Positions 24,000-32,336 of a stretch of 64,000 nucleotides of DNA are shown here, piece by piece (the stretch's first letter is position 1; each line of letters begins with the position of its first letter). The notes beneath the pieces are model-generated. The model saw nothing but the letters and a program-made list of their open reading frames with translations. It searched no databases and was not told the origin of the DNA. Location: NCBI GenBank assembly GCA_023415775.1, contig JAEZJM010000011.1:1-64000 (forward strand), read 5' to 3'. This DNA comes from Bacillota bacterium (lineage in GTDB: Bacteria; Bacillota; Negativicutes; Sporomusales; UBA7701). Made by a program: the position numbers and the translations under genes.

Positions 24000-24341
24000 G
24001 TGGGCCTGAGAGAGCAGATGCTTGCCGATCTTGACAATATTTTCTTTACCGAAGAAGCCGGCGTAGAATCAATTACGTTGAACGGCGAGGAAACTGTCGG
24101 TATACCCAAGTTCGGTACCGGCGAGATCCGGCAAGTCAACGCCGAAAACCGCCATGAAATGGCCTATTGGACCTTGAAGAAAAGCGAAATCCTGCGGATA
24201 ACCGGTCGTTCTGAACTTCAGGAGGGAGATATCATCGGCCACGACGGCAAGGAGTGGCAATACAATTCCCTAACGCGAAGTGATGGTCTGGTTCAAAAGG
24301 TCTATTGCATCTGTGAAGAGAGCGCCGTCATCTTGAGGTGA
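24000..24341 (+). CDS. head-tail joining protein
   Basis: A 113-residue GTG-started product after GGAGGTGTTGAG. It begins L-R-E-Q-M-L-A-D-L-D-N-I-F-F and has two beta-rich halves (E-E-T-V-G-I-P-K-F, G-D-I-I-G-H-D-G-K-E-W-Q-Y). Position after capsid/decoration and before tail completion genes, and the L-x-x-D-x-x-x-F-F start, fit lambda FII-type or Gifsy-type joining proteins. Confidence 0.6.
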   Translation: MGLREQMLADLDNIFFTEEAGVESITLNGEETVGIPKFGTGEIRQVNAENRHEMAYWTLKKSEILRITGRSELQEGDIIGHDGKEWQYNSLTRSDGLVQKVYCICEESAVILR

Positions 24342-24347
24342 TGTTCA

Positions 24348-24956
24348 ATGTATTTCGAATTGCAATTCGATGACGGCTTGACGCCTCTGATACGCCAAAT
24401 GATCTCCGAAAAGCCACAGTGGTTTGCCAGTTCGCTAAAATCGGCCGGTTTTTGGGCGAGCCAAGAAATCAAAAAAGGCATTAGGTCTGGCGCTCCCGGG
24501 GGGAAGGCTTACCCGGCCGGAATGAGCGTTATGCGTCGTCGTGATATTGATGACGTAATGTATAGCCATGATTCAAATAGAGCGCCGAAAACAAGATACC
24601 CGACGTTAGGCAAACTCCGGACGGCTGTCGGCTATGACAAGCGGCGCGCAAACGAAGGCATCGTTACCGTCGGCTGGCTTAGCCGAAGCGCTGTTCGCAT
24701 TGGGACATGGCAAGAAAAAGGCTTTTTTCAGATCGTATCCGAGCGCATGCGAAGAATGTTTTTCGGCTCTCTGGTTGGGATGAAAAAGGGTACCAACGCC
24801 ATTCAGTTGCCTGCTAGGGCAACCTACGCGCCCATGCGGCCGATCATCAAGAAAGGCGCTCCTGTTCGTGTCGAGCAAAGGTTATCCGAATATCTGGCCG
24901 GGTCGACTGAACGTTCCCATTCCCGGCGACAGCGCATATACCGAGTTTACAAGTAA
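24348..24956 (+). CDS. tail completion / minor tail protein (gpZ or HK97 gp10 type)
   Basis: A 202-residue basic protein. It contains A-S-Q-E-I-K-K-G-I-R-S-G-A-P-G-G-K and V-G-W-L-S-R-S-A-V-R-I-G, then a late L-P-A-R-A-T-Y-A-P-M-R-P-I, comparable to virion-morphogenesis proteins that close the tail (R-P-F-L-type motif near the end). Located between the joining and the tail-tube genes. Exact subfamily not certain. Confidence 0.6.
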   Translation: MYFELQFDDGLTPLIRQMISEKPQWFASSLKSAGFWASQEIKKGIRSGAPGGKAYPAGMSVMRRRDIDDVMYSHDSNRAPKTRYPTLGKLRTAVGYDKRRANEGIVTVGWLSRSAVRIGTWQEKGFFQIVSERMRRMFFGSLVGMKKGTNAIQLPARATYAPMRPIIKKGAPVRVEQRLSEYLAGSTERSHSRRQRIYRVYK

Positions 24957-24968
24957 CGGAGGGGCAAT

Positions 24969-25490
24969 ATGGCCATAACCACGTTGCAGCTCAAGATAAT
25001 GGCGCGCCGCTGGCGTGACATTCTGAAGAACTCGACCAGAATCCGCGATTTCTGTGTCGAGAAATACGGAAGGCGGCCGACGATCTTCGTCGGCGTCAAC
25101 GGGCGAAAGCTGCCGGACAAAAGGCATGGTCCGGCAATTTTCATTTTGCCGGGGGTCAAAACCGAAGGGCTTATTCCCGAATTTGCCCATGCGATAGCGG
25201 TCTCCTGGTTCATTGTTCAGGAAAAAATCTCGGTCGACGGGGTAGAGCAGCCATGGAGGGAAAACGTCACCGGGGAGCTCATCGAATTTCTGGGCGCCTA
25301 CGAAGCCGACGATCTCGGACAGATCATCTACGAGGTCCTGGCCGAGGAACTGATGGACGACTACCCGATTACCAAGGCCGAGTACGACATAGATACCAGC
25401 CCGGAATATTTCCCACAGTGGCCCGGTCACATGGTTTTGACTACCGAGATCGACCCCTGCATGGGCGAGATAATTTATTACGAGGAGTGA
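24969..25490 (+). CDS. tail terminator-like protein
   Basis: A 173-residue acidic protein following ACGGAGGGG. The order of genes (joining protein, completion protein, this gene, tail tube) is the standard place of the tail terminator (lambda U-like). Visible features are a mixed alpha/beta N-terminus and a strongly acidic C-terminus. I see no motif that proves the family. Confidence 0.5.
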   Translation: MAITTLQLKIMARRWRDILKNSTRIRDFCVEKYGRRPTIFVGVNGRKLPDKRHGPAIFILPGVKTEGLIPEFAHAIAVSWFIVQEKISVDGVEQPWRENVTGELIEFLGAYEADDLGQIIYEVLAEELMDDYPITKAEYDIDTSPEYFPQWPGHMVLTTEIDPCMGEIIYYEE

Positions 25491-25497
25491 AGAAAGC

Positions 25498-26835
25498 ATG
25501 ACCAGACAAGCCAAAGGCGGCAAAAGTATTCTCCTGATGGCTGTGGAGAGCTCCTACGCTACCCGGCCGGAAACGCCGACCGTGTACAAGCTGCCGTTCA
25601 ACAAAAACAGCCTGGGCGGCAAGCAAGGCCTGATCGAATCGAACACCATCACCGGCACCCGCAACCCCACGGAGCCCGGCCGCGGGCAGATCGATCCCGG
25701 CGGGGCCATCGAGGCGCCGCTTGATGTCCGGAATTCCGGTTTGTGGCTGCTGAAGATGTTCGGCGCGCCGACCACCACCAACGTCAGCACCGCCGGAACC
25801 TTGACCGGCGCAACCGGCGTCACCACCACGATCGGCACCTGGACGGCCGTCAGCGACGGCGCTTTCAAGGTTGCCATCGACGGCGGCGCCGCTACGGCTG
25901 TCGGCCCCATCGATTTCTCCACCGGCGTTACCACGATGGCCAACGTCGCCAGCAAGATCCAGGCGGCGGTCAGGGCCGTCGCCACCGGTGGCTTTACCCT
26001 GGTTACAGTTGCCTGGGATGAAACTAATACCCGCTTCGTCATCACCTCCGGCACCACTGGCGCATCTTCGGCCGTCAGCAACCTGACCGCGCCGGCATCA
26101 GGCACCAACATCTCCGGCACCGGCTTCATGAAGTGCACCGCGGGGACGCTGGCTGCGGGCAAAACGCTTTACCAGCATGTGTTCAAGGTCGGCGACGACA
26201 TGCCGAGCGCCACGTTCGAAAAAGGTTTTACCGACATCGGCAAATATTTCCGCACCCCGGGCAGCAAGATCGGCAAATGGTCGATGAGCCTCGCGGTCGG
26301 CAATAATGAGCTGGTGCAGAACTTCGACGTCATGGCGTCGACCGAAACCATCGAGACAAGCGCGCTGAGCGCGACGCCGACCGAATTGGCTCTGGCTAAG
26401 TTCAATAACTTCCAGGGCACAGTCTCGGAAGGCGGTAGTGCGAACACCGATATCCGCAAGTTCGACCTCAACGTCGATTTCGGGCTGGACGGCGACACAT
26501 TCGCTCTAAATGGCCTGGCGAGCCGGACCGATATCACCGAGGGACTGGTGCAGGTGACCGGCAGCATCGAAACGATGTTTAAGGACACCGCACTCCTTGA
26601 GAAGGCCGCCAATGGCACCGCGAGCAGCCTGCGAGCCTCCGTGACGAGTGGGGATCACTCGCTGGCCATCGACATACCTGAGGTGATTTTCGAAAGAACC
26701 TCACCTGGGGTCGACGGGCCGAAAGGCATGTTGGCGACACTGGCCTACCGCGGCTACTACAAGGATAACGCCGACGCCACCGCCATCAAGGTCACCCTCA
26801 TCAACGACGTAACTGAATACGCCCTGCCGGCGTAA
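25498..26835 (+). CDS. major tail tube protein with inserted Ig-like/beta domain
   Basis: A 445-residue protein with RBS GAGTGAAGAAAG. The outer parts look like a tail tube protein (L-P-F-N-K-N-S-L-G-G, D-V-R-N-S-G-L-W-L-L-K near residue 80, later S-F/T-E-K-G-F-T-D-I-G-K-Y). Residues ~100-215 are an insertion rich in Thr, Gly and Ala (A-V-S-D-G-A-F-K-V-A-I-D-G-G, R-F-V-I-T-S-G-T-T-G), a motif shared with DUF3383-type tail proteins. The inserted domain probably projects from the tail surface. Confidence 0.75.
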   Translation: MTRQAKGGKSILLMAVESSYATRPETPTVYKLPFNKNSLGGKQGLIESNTITGTRNPTEPGRGQIDPGGAIEAPLDVRNSGLWLLKMFGAPTTTNVSTAGTLTGATGVTTTIGTWTAVSDGAFKVAIDGGAATAVGPIDFSTGVTTMANVASKIQAAVRAVATGGFTLVTVAWDETNTRFVITSGTTGASSAVSNLTAPASGTNISGTGFMKCTAGTLAAGKTLYQHVFKVGDDMPSATFEKGFTDIGKYFRTPGSKIGKWSMSLAVGNNELVQNFDVMASTETIETSALSATPTELALAKFNNFQGTVSEGGSANTDIRKFDLNVDFGLDGDTFALNGLASRTDITEGLVQVTGSIETMFKDTALLEKAANGTASSLRASVTSGDHSLAIDIPEVIFERTSPGVDGPKGMLATLAYRGYYKDNADATAIKVTLINDVTEYALPA

Positions 26836-26847
26836 GGAGGAAATAGC

Positions 26848-27228
26848 ATGTACGATCAACAGGGCAATCTAGGCCCTAGCCAGCTTAAGGTCAAGGAAGA
26901 AGCCCTGAAGCGTGCGGAAGAAATCGTCGAGAGCAACCGTAAATATATGCGCGATCTAATCGGCGAAGGAAAACTTCCGCAACTGCAGAGCCTGACGCGC
27001 AAGCAGCGAAAAGACATGGACGCCGCCGGGGTCAATATCACCAAAATCAAAGCCGATGATAAAAGGACATATGCCGAAATCACCGACTGCATGATCGACT
27101 GGATATTTGACCATGTCTATCCTGACTTCAAAGGTTTTGACGACCTCGACGAAGGTGTCTGCAAGGCTTTTGGCCTGCTCACTTTCTCGCACACGTACCG
27201 GGACAATCTAGCCGAAAAAAACTTGTAG
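26848..27228 (+). CDS. tail assembly chaperone (gpG-like), carries frameshift site
   Basis: A 126-residue helical, charged protein after AAGGAGG. It lies between tail tube and tape measure, as gpG does in lambda. Its last codons are GAA AAA AAC TTG TAG, containing the heptamer A AAA AAC two codons before the stop. A -1 slip there joins it to the frame at 27222-27620 and gives a GT-like fusion of about 257 residues. The short form and the fusion normally coat the tape measure before tube polymerisation. Confidence 0.75.
   Translation: MYDQQGNLGPSQLKVKEEALKRAEEIVESNRKYMRDLIGEGKLPQLQSLTRKQRKDMDAAGVNITKIKADDKRTYAEITDCMIDWIFDHVYPDFKGFDDLDEGVCKAFGLLTFSHTYRDNLAEKNL
27216..27222 (+). promoter_or_regulatory. 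A AAA AAC slippery heptamer for -1 ribosomal frameshift
   Basis: In the zero frame the codons are GAA-AAA-AAC, so tRNAs can re-pair one base back on AAA-AAA. After the slip the frame reads CTT GTA GCC GTC TGG and stays open into the DUF1799 gene with no stop. No strong downstream pseudoknot was found by eye. Confidence 0.75.
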
Positions 27229-27245
27229 CCGTCTGGTCTTGGCTG

Positions 27246-27620
27246 GTGGAACCGCTTCCGAACTCAAAAGACAGCGATATCAAAACGAAGCGTGACTACT
27301 GCCAGAAAATCTGCCATGAGCTGCAGGGCCAGACGGAATGCGATCCGGAGTGCGAATTCAGATGCCCCCCGCTCTGGGATGACAACCTCGACGCGTGGGA
27401 TCTCTGGATGGCCATCAGAACGCAATGGCGAGTCGGCATAGTCGGTGCGGCCGGGCTTGTCGGCCCGCAACCGATCGGCCTCGATTACGGCGCCGTCTAT
27501 GCCGTCGCCAGGACAATGATGACCGAGATAACGCCTGCAGTTCTGAGAAAGCTGCAGGCGCTCGAAATCTTCGAAGTGAATCGCAAGCCCGGGGAGGGGG
27601 ATGACAATGGGAGCCAGTGA
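27246..27620 (+). CDS. DUF1799 protein, T-part of the frameshifted tail chaperone
   Basis: Could start at GTG 27246, but more likely it is mainly made as the C-terminal part of the -1 frameshift product (open from 27222). The 124-residue stretch has C-x3-C, C-D-P-E-C-E-F-R-C and the DUF1799 block M-A-I-R-T-Q-W-R-V-G...G-L-D-Y-G-A-V near residue 60-85. DUF1799 proteins lie directly before the tape measure in many phages. No good RBS precedes 27246, which supports frameshift expression. It overlaps the tape-measure start by 20 nt. Confidence 0.75.
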   Translation: MEPLPNSKDSDIKTKRDYCQKICHELQGQTECDPECEFRCPPLWDDNLDAWDLWMAIRTQWRVGIVGAAGLVGPQPIGLDYGAVYAVARTMMTEITPAVLRKLQALEIFEVNRKPGEGDDNGSQ

Positions 27621-30600
27621 CGTCCAAATACAAATTATCGGCCGAGACTTAACCAGCAGCGTACTGCGGCAGGTCGATTCCTCGATTATGAGGACGACGC
27701 AAAACCTCTCCTCCCTCGGCGGCGCTATCACCACCGTCAACCGCACTTTCGCGAACGCGGCCGGCGTCGCCGCCGGCATTGCCGGCTATCAGGGGGCTGC
27801 CGCTCTGCTTCAGCAGACAATGGGTTCGGCGGTATCGTTTGCAAAGAACCTCGAAACCAGCGAGATAGCCATGGGCGGTATCCTGGTTTCGATGACAGAG
27901 GTCAATGGCAGATCGCTCGAATGGGGCGAGGCTCTTCAGATATCCAAAGGTATTATCGCCAAGCTCAACGATGAGGCCCTGCGGACAGCGGCCACGTCGG
28001 AGGAGCTTGTTTTCGCATTTCAGGCCATCCTCGGCCCGGCGCTACGGGCGAAGATGACCATCAAAGAAATGATTGACTTCACCGTCACTGCCACCAACGC
28101 CGTCAAATCGATTTTCCCTGGCAACCAGGAAAAGCAGCGGCAGATTGTGCAGGAGCTCCGCGACCTGGTCGCCGGCGGTATCCAGCCGGCCAGCAGCACC
28201 CTGGCAAATGCGCTGGGACTGAAAGATTCCGACATCAAGGCGGCCAAAGAGTCGTCCGAAGGCCTGTTTAAATTCCTGATGGACCGACTGAAAGGCTTTG
28301 AAATCTCGGCTCCGGCCTACGCTAAAACCTGGACGGGCATAACAGAGCAGATTCAGGAAGCTGTTGCTCGGATAGGCGGCACCGGATTGGCGCCGGCTTT
28401 CTCCGGAGTGAAAGAAACTCTTAATGATGTTGTCGGCTATCTTGCCATAGTTGATGACACTACGAAACAGGTATCGCTGAACCCTGAACTGATTTCCGGA
28501 CTGAACGAAGCGGCGAGCACCGCAGTAACTTTTGGCCGGGAAATGAAGGAAGTCGGCACCACCGTCGGTACCGTCGTCGCACCGGCTGCCAGTGTCGCCG
28601 CCGGCGCCGTCAAACTGATCGCCGAGCACGCCGCAATGGTAACCTACGCGCTCGGCGGCTGGATGATTCTGTCAAATGTTTCTGCCATCTACACCGATAT
28701 TACCGCCGTCACCGCCGGGGCCACCGCCGCCAACACGATGCTGGGCGGTGCCGTGCTGAATGTCCGGAATGCCTATCTTGCGAAACAGCAGGCGGCGGAA
28801 GCCGGCGCCATCGTCGAGATCGCCGCGGCCAAAGCCGCTGCGTCCGGCAATTACGCCTTGGCCAATCAACTACTTTACTGCCGTGAGCACTACCTTGCCC
28901 TTGGTATTGCGGCTGAGAAAGCCGCGGCCATGCAGGTCGAGGCCGCGCTGCACGCTGCGGCCGGGAATCAGAAGCTGGCCCAGACAATCATGGCTCAGAA
29001 TATGGCTTATGCCCAATCGGCCGTTGTCGCCGACGCTGCGGCGCTCAAACAGGTGCGCGGCGCAGCAGCCGCCCGGAGCGCCGTGCAAAGCACGCTTGGC
29101 ACCATCTGGGCACTCGCCGGCGGCTGGGCCGGCGTGGCGGTGGCCACGGGGCTGGCGACGGCCGCTCTCATCGAGTACCTGGACACGAAAAACAAGGTGG
29201 AGAGCTATAATTCAAAGGCCGAGGTATATGAGGAAGATGGCCGGCTGTATAAAAAAGTTCGCAAGGATATCCAAACAAATAGCTTGGAATATGGGCCGCA
29301 GACGATAACGACATACGAGAAACAGGAGCTTTCGCCCGCAGAGTACCGCGAGCATTACGACTGGAAAAACTGGCGGGCCCGCACCGAAAATCAAAAGCCG
29401 TGGAATCAGGACGTGGAAGACCTGATAAAGGATATAACCTCGAAATTTGCCGGCGGCGGAGATGAAAAGGCCGCCAAAAAAGCCGAGCGCGCTTATGAGG
29501 AGGCCCAGAAGCTTAACGACAAAATCGCCGACATGATGGCGCGCATGAATGTGAAGATTGCCGGCGAAACAACCACCGTGTTTGAGACCGCGAGCATGAA
29601 GGTGAAAGAAGAAATTGCCAACATGAAGCGGGATCTCGATAGATCGGCCATCGATTTTGCCAAATACGGTATCGATGTATCCGAAGTGTTGGCCCTCATG
29701 AACACCTACGAAAAAGAAATGATGGCCAAGGCCGAGAGAATCCGGTCGCGTGCGTTTATCGGCATGGTGGCCGATACCGCGAAAATCCAGGCGGGAACAT
29801 CCGGCGACACGGCCGCCGAAGCTGAAGCCGACTATCGGGCGACTATGGCGAAAATTCAAGAGGCGCGCGAAAATGACGAGCTATTTAAGAAGACGGCCAG
29901 GGGCCCGAACGATCAGGAAGCGCGAGCTGCCGCCGACGCGAATTACTCTGCCCAGGAGAAGGCGGCTTTGAAAAAACGGAACGACCAGGTTAGGGATGCG
30001 CGTTTAGAGGATTTCGAACGGGCAGTCGAGCATAACAGCATGCTTCTTGTCCTGGAGAATCGCAGCCAGGCGGCGGTCGACGAGTTGAACCGCCGGATAC
30101 TGAACGCCAAAATAGGCTACTTGGACGAGGAGATCACCAAAGCCAGAGAGGGCAGCCAGGAACGTATCAGGCTAGAAAGAGAAAAATACGAAACCATTCT
30201 GCAACTCGAGGAGATTGCCAGCCGCGATATCACGCAGGCAGTCGATATCGCCCTGAAGCGCCGCGCCCGCGAATACACCGACTGGGCCGATGAAGTAAAA
30301 AGCGCCATGAACGATCTCGACGACAGCATGATCGATAACTTTGCCCGAGTTATCCGCGGAGCTCAAACGTTTTCTGATGCCTATAAAAACATCTGGGACA
30401 CGCTGATCACCGACCTGTCGAACCTGATCGTCAAGAAATGGTACGAGCAGACGCTGAAGAAATACATGGAGCAGCTGTCGGGAGATATCATCGGCTCGCT
30501 GCTGGGAACCTCACCCACAGGTATTTCGGCGGCCGAGAATGCCGAAATAGACGCTGTGGCGGCGACAATTCCCGGCAACGCCACCGGTACCGATTACTGG

Positions 30601-30882
30601 CGCGGCGGCCTGACGTGGGTCGGCGAACGCGAACCCGAACTGCTGAATCTTCCCCGCGGCACGTCGATAACGCCGCTGAGTAAAATTCCTGCGGCTTCTG
30701 CCGCGTCGGCCCCCAGCGTCTCCGTCAAACTCATCAACAACACCGGCAAAGAAGCCAAAGCGACCGCCCAGGCGGGCTGGGATCACGAAACGCAGACGAT
30801 GGTTATATCGCTGTTGCTCGATGGCATCGACCGCAATGTCGAAGGATCGCGCGATTATTTCTCCAGCCTGAAATCGGGGTGA
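27601..30882 (+). CDS. tail tape measure protein
   Basis: The 1,093-residue product is the longest of the tail genes before the tip and follows the chaperone pair. It is mainly helical: N-terminal tape-measure domain (I-Q-I-I-G-R-D-L-T...L-G-G-A-I-T), a tape-measure core around residues 70-330, hydrophobic segments near 340-420 and 500-525, a long charged coiled coil ~640-920 and a C-terminal domain (Y-W-R-G-G-L-T-W-V-G-E-R-E-P-E-L) near 1,010 shared by many phage tape measures. It sets tail length and helps DNA pass the membrane. Start ATG 27601 follows GGGGAGGGGG. Confidence 0.9.
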   Translation: MTMGASDVQIQIIGRDLTSSVLRQVDSSIMRTTQNLSSLGGAITTVNRTFANAAGVAAGIAGYQGAAALLQQTMGSAVSFAKNLETSEIAMGGILVSMTEVNGRSLEWGEALQISKGIIAKLNDEALRTAATSEELVFAFQAILGPALRAKMTIKEMIDFTVTATNAVKSIFPGNQEKQRQIVQELRDLVAGGIQPASSTLANALGLKDSDIKAAKESSEGLFKFLMDRLKGFEISAPAYAKTWTGITEQIQEAVARIGGTGLAPAFSGVKETLNDVVGYLAIVDDTTKQVSLNPELISGLNEAASTAVTFGREMKEVGTTVGTVVAPAASVAAGAVKLIAEHAAMVTYALGGWMILSNVSAIYTDITAVTAGATAANTMLGGAVLNVRNAYLAKQQAAEAGAIVEIAAAKAAASGNYALANQLLYCREHYLALGIAAEKAAAMQVEAALHAAAGNQKLAQTIMAQNMAYAQSAVVADAAALKQVRGAAAARSAVQSTLGTIWALAGGWAGVAVATGLATAALIEYLDTKNKVESYNSKAEVYEEDGRLYKKVRKDIQTNSLEYGPQTITTYEKQELSPAEYREHYDWKNWRARTENQKPWNQDVEDLIKDITSKFAGGGDEKAAKKAERAYEEAQKLNDKIADMMARMNVKIAGETTTVFETASMKVKEEIANMKRDLDRSAIDFAKYGIDVSEVLALMNTYEKEMMAKAERIRSRAFIGMVADTAKIQAGTSGDTAAEAEADYRATMAKIQEARENDELFKKTARGPNDQEARAAADANYSAQEKAALKKRNDQVRDARLEDFERAVEHNSMLLVLENRSQAAVDELNRRILNAKIGYLDEEITKAREGSQERIRLEREKYETILQLEEIASRDITQAVDIALKRRAREYTDWADEVKSAMNDLDDSMIDNFARVIRGAQTFSDAYKNIWDTLITDLSNLIVKKWYEQTLKKYMEQLSGDIIGSLLGTSPTGISAAENAEIDAVAATIPGNATGTDYWRGGLTWVGEREPELLNLPRGTSITPLSKIPAASAASAPSVSVKLINNTGKEAKATAQAGWDHETQTMVISLLLDGIDRNVEGSRDYFSSLKSG

Positions 30883-30886
30883 TGAC

Positions 30887-31246
30887 ATGAGCTATCCGAG
30901 CTTCCCTAGCATCCAAAAACCCTCTTACTCTCCGAGCAACGAGGACGTGTACCCCGAGTATGACGACGTGGTTCTTTCGTCAAAGGCGGACGGCGGGTAC
31001 ACCGTGACCCGCCCCCGCAACACCCGCACCCAGATGGGCAACAGGTATGTTTGGCCCGCCATGCCGGCGGCCGACTACGCGATGTTCAAAGCCTTTGTGA
31101 CCACAACCATCAACTATGCCGGCATCTTTGTATGGACTGACCCGGTGACCGGAGCGGCGAAAAACGTCAAGCTCACAGAAAAGCCAAGGGCCACCAATCC
31201 CGTTCACGGATTCTGGCAGGTCGAAATCAGTATCCAGGAGGTGTAG
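30887..31246 (+). CDS. minor tail protein M-like
   Basis: A 119-residue protein 4 nt after the tape measure. It begins with Ser/Pro/Tyr-rich residues, has T-V-T-R-P-R-N-T-R and W-x-x-Q/V-E-I-S-I-Q-E-V at the end, the pattern of lambda gpM-type tail tip proteins. The order tape measure, M, L, K, (I), J is kept here. Confidence 0.7.
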   Translation: MSYPSFPSIQKPSYSPSNEDVYPEYDDVVLSSKADGGYTVTRPRNTRTQMGNRYVWPAMPAADYAMFKAFVTTTINYAGIFVWTDPVTGAAKNVKLTEKPRATNPVHGFWQVEISIQEV

Positions 31247-31249
31247 GCC

Positions 31250-31927
31250 ATGCCGCTGCCGTTCTCGGCCGCCGGGCTTATCGAAAAGAACAAGCTCTCC
31301 AACGACAAGCCATGGATATTGCTCCTGGAGGTGCAGTTGAACGCAGAGCATACGATTTACCTGGCCAGGAACAACGAGGATATCCCCTGGCCAGCCGCCG
31401 CCGCCACGCTGCCGACAACCCCGGCCGCCGGCGGCCACACTTACACGGCTTTCCCGATCCAGTTCTCCGACCAGACTCAGGATATGAAGCAGATACCGAC
31501 GCTCAGCATCCAGGTGTCAAATGTTAACCGGCTGATGCAATCATACCTGGAGATGTATAAAGGGCTTACCGACAAAAAAGTCGTCATTCGACTCGTGCAC
31601 GCCGGCCACCTTGACGAAGCGACTGCCGAAATGGAAGAAGAATTCGAAATCCAGAAAACCCAGTACAACGACAGTTGGGTTACTTTTGTCCTGGGGTCGA
31701 ACTTCTGGATGTTCTACCGGGCCCTGTCGCAGCGGTATCTCAGAGACTATTGCCAGTTCAAATACGGCAAGATCGAATGCGGCGTCTCGGCGGCGTGTTT
31801 GGCGACATACCCCACCTGCAACCACACGCTTGCCCACTGCCGGATTCGCATGGCGGCATCGGGGATAACAAAAAACAGATTCGGCGGCTGTCCGGGGATG
31901 GGAGGTTTCTTTGCTGCAAATAAATGA
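31250..31927 (+). CDS. minor tail protein L-like (Fe-S type)
   Basis: A 225-residue tail tip protein. The N-terminal two-thirds is beta-rich. The C-terminal region has Cys in Y-C-Q-F-K-Y, I-E-C-G-V, A-A-C-L-A, P-T-C-N-H, H-C-R-I and G-G-C-P-G-M. The pattern C...C...C...G-G-C/P-x-M recalls gpL, which binds a [4Fe-4S] cluster through four Cys. It overlaps the NlpC/P60 gene by 17 nt. Cluster binding here is inferred from family knowledge. Confidence 0.75.
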   Translation: MPLPFSAAGLIEKNKLSNDKPWILLLEVQLNAEHTIYLARNNEDIPWPAAAATLPTTPAAGGHTYTAFPIQFSDQTQDMKQIPTLSIQVSNVNRLMQSYLEMYKGLTDKKVVIRLVHAGHLDEATAEMEEEFEIQKTQYNDSWVTFVLGSNFWMFYRALSQRYLRDYCQFKYGKIECGVSAACLATYPTCNHTLAHCRIRMAASGITKNRFGGCPGMGGFFAANK

Positions 31928-32336
31928 CCTGATAGGTAAGCCGTTCAAAGACGGTGGGCGCGGCCCTAAGGAATACGACTGCTGGGGGCTGGCCGCCGAA
32001 GTGTTCAGGCGCGCCGGCGTGGCGCTGCCGGATTACCGGATATCCTGCGAGGCCTCTGGCGAGGTCGACCGAGAAATCAATGCCAATCGTTTTCAGTGGG
32101 TGCGGTGCGCCGGCGAGATCCCGGTGCCCGCACTCGTCGTTTTTGCCGACAGAGGGCTGTGTACGCACGTCGGTGTCTATCTCGGGAGTGGCTGGTTTAT
32201 CCATGCCTACGAGAAAACCGGCGTAGCCAAGGGGCGAACGGAGCACCCCTTCTGGCGAAGCCGCATTGAAGGATTTTATGTGCCGGGGTGGTCACATGAT
32301 AAACATTGTATTAGTGCGCAATCCGGTCCAGCCTGA
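31911..32336 (+). CDS. tail tip NlpC/P60 peptidase (gpK-like)
   Basis: TTG 31911 is the start, with GGGAGG just upstream inside the previous gene. The 141-residue protein has the NlpC/P60 triad: Cys in Y-D-C-W-G-L (residue ~25), His in C-T-H-V-G-V-Y (near 85) and a further polar residue after it (H-A-Y). Family members cleave peptidoglycan cross-links; in tail tips they help at DNA entry. It overlaps the gpJ-like gene by 41 nt. Confidence 0.75.
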   Translation: MLQINDLIGKPFKDGGRGPKEYDCWGLAAEVFRRAGVALPDYRISCEASGEVDREINANRFQWVRCAGEIPVPALVVFADRGLCTHVGVYLGSGWFIHAYEKTGVAKGRTEHPFWRSRIEGFYVPGWSHDKHCISAQSGPA

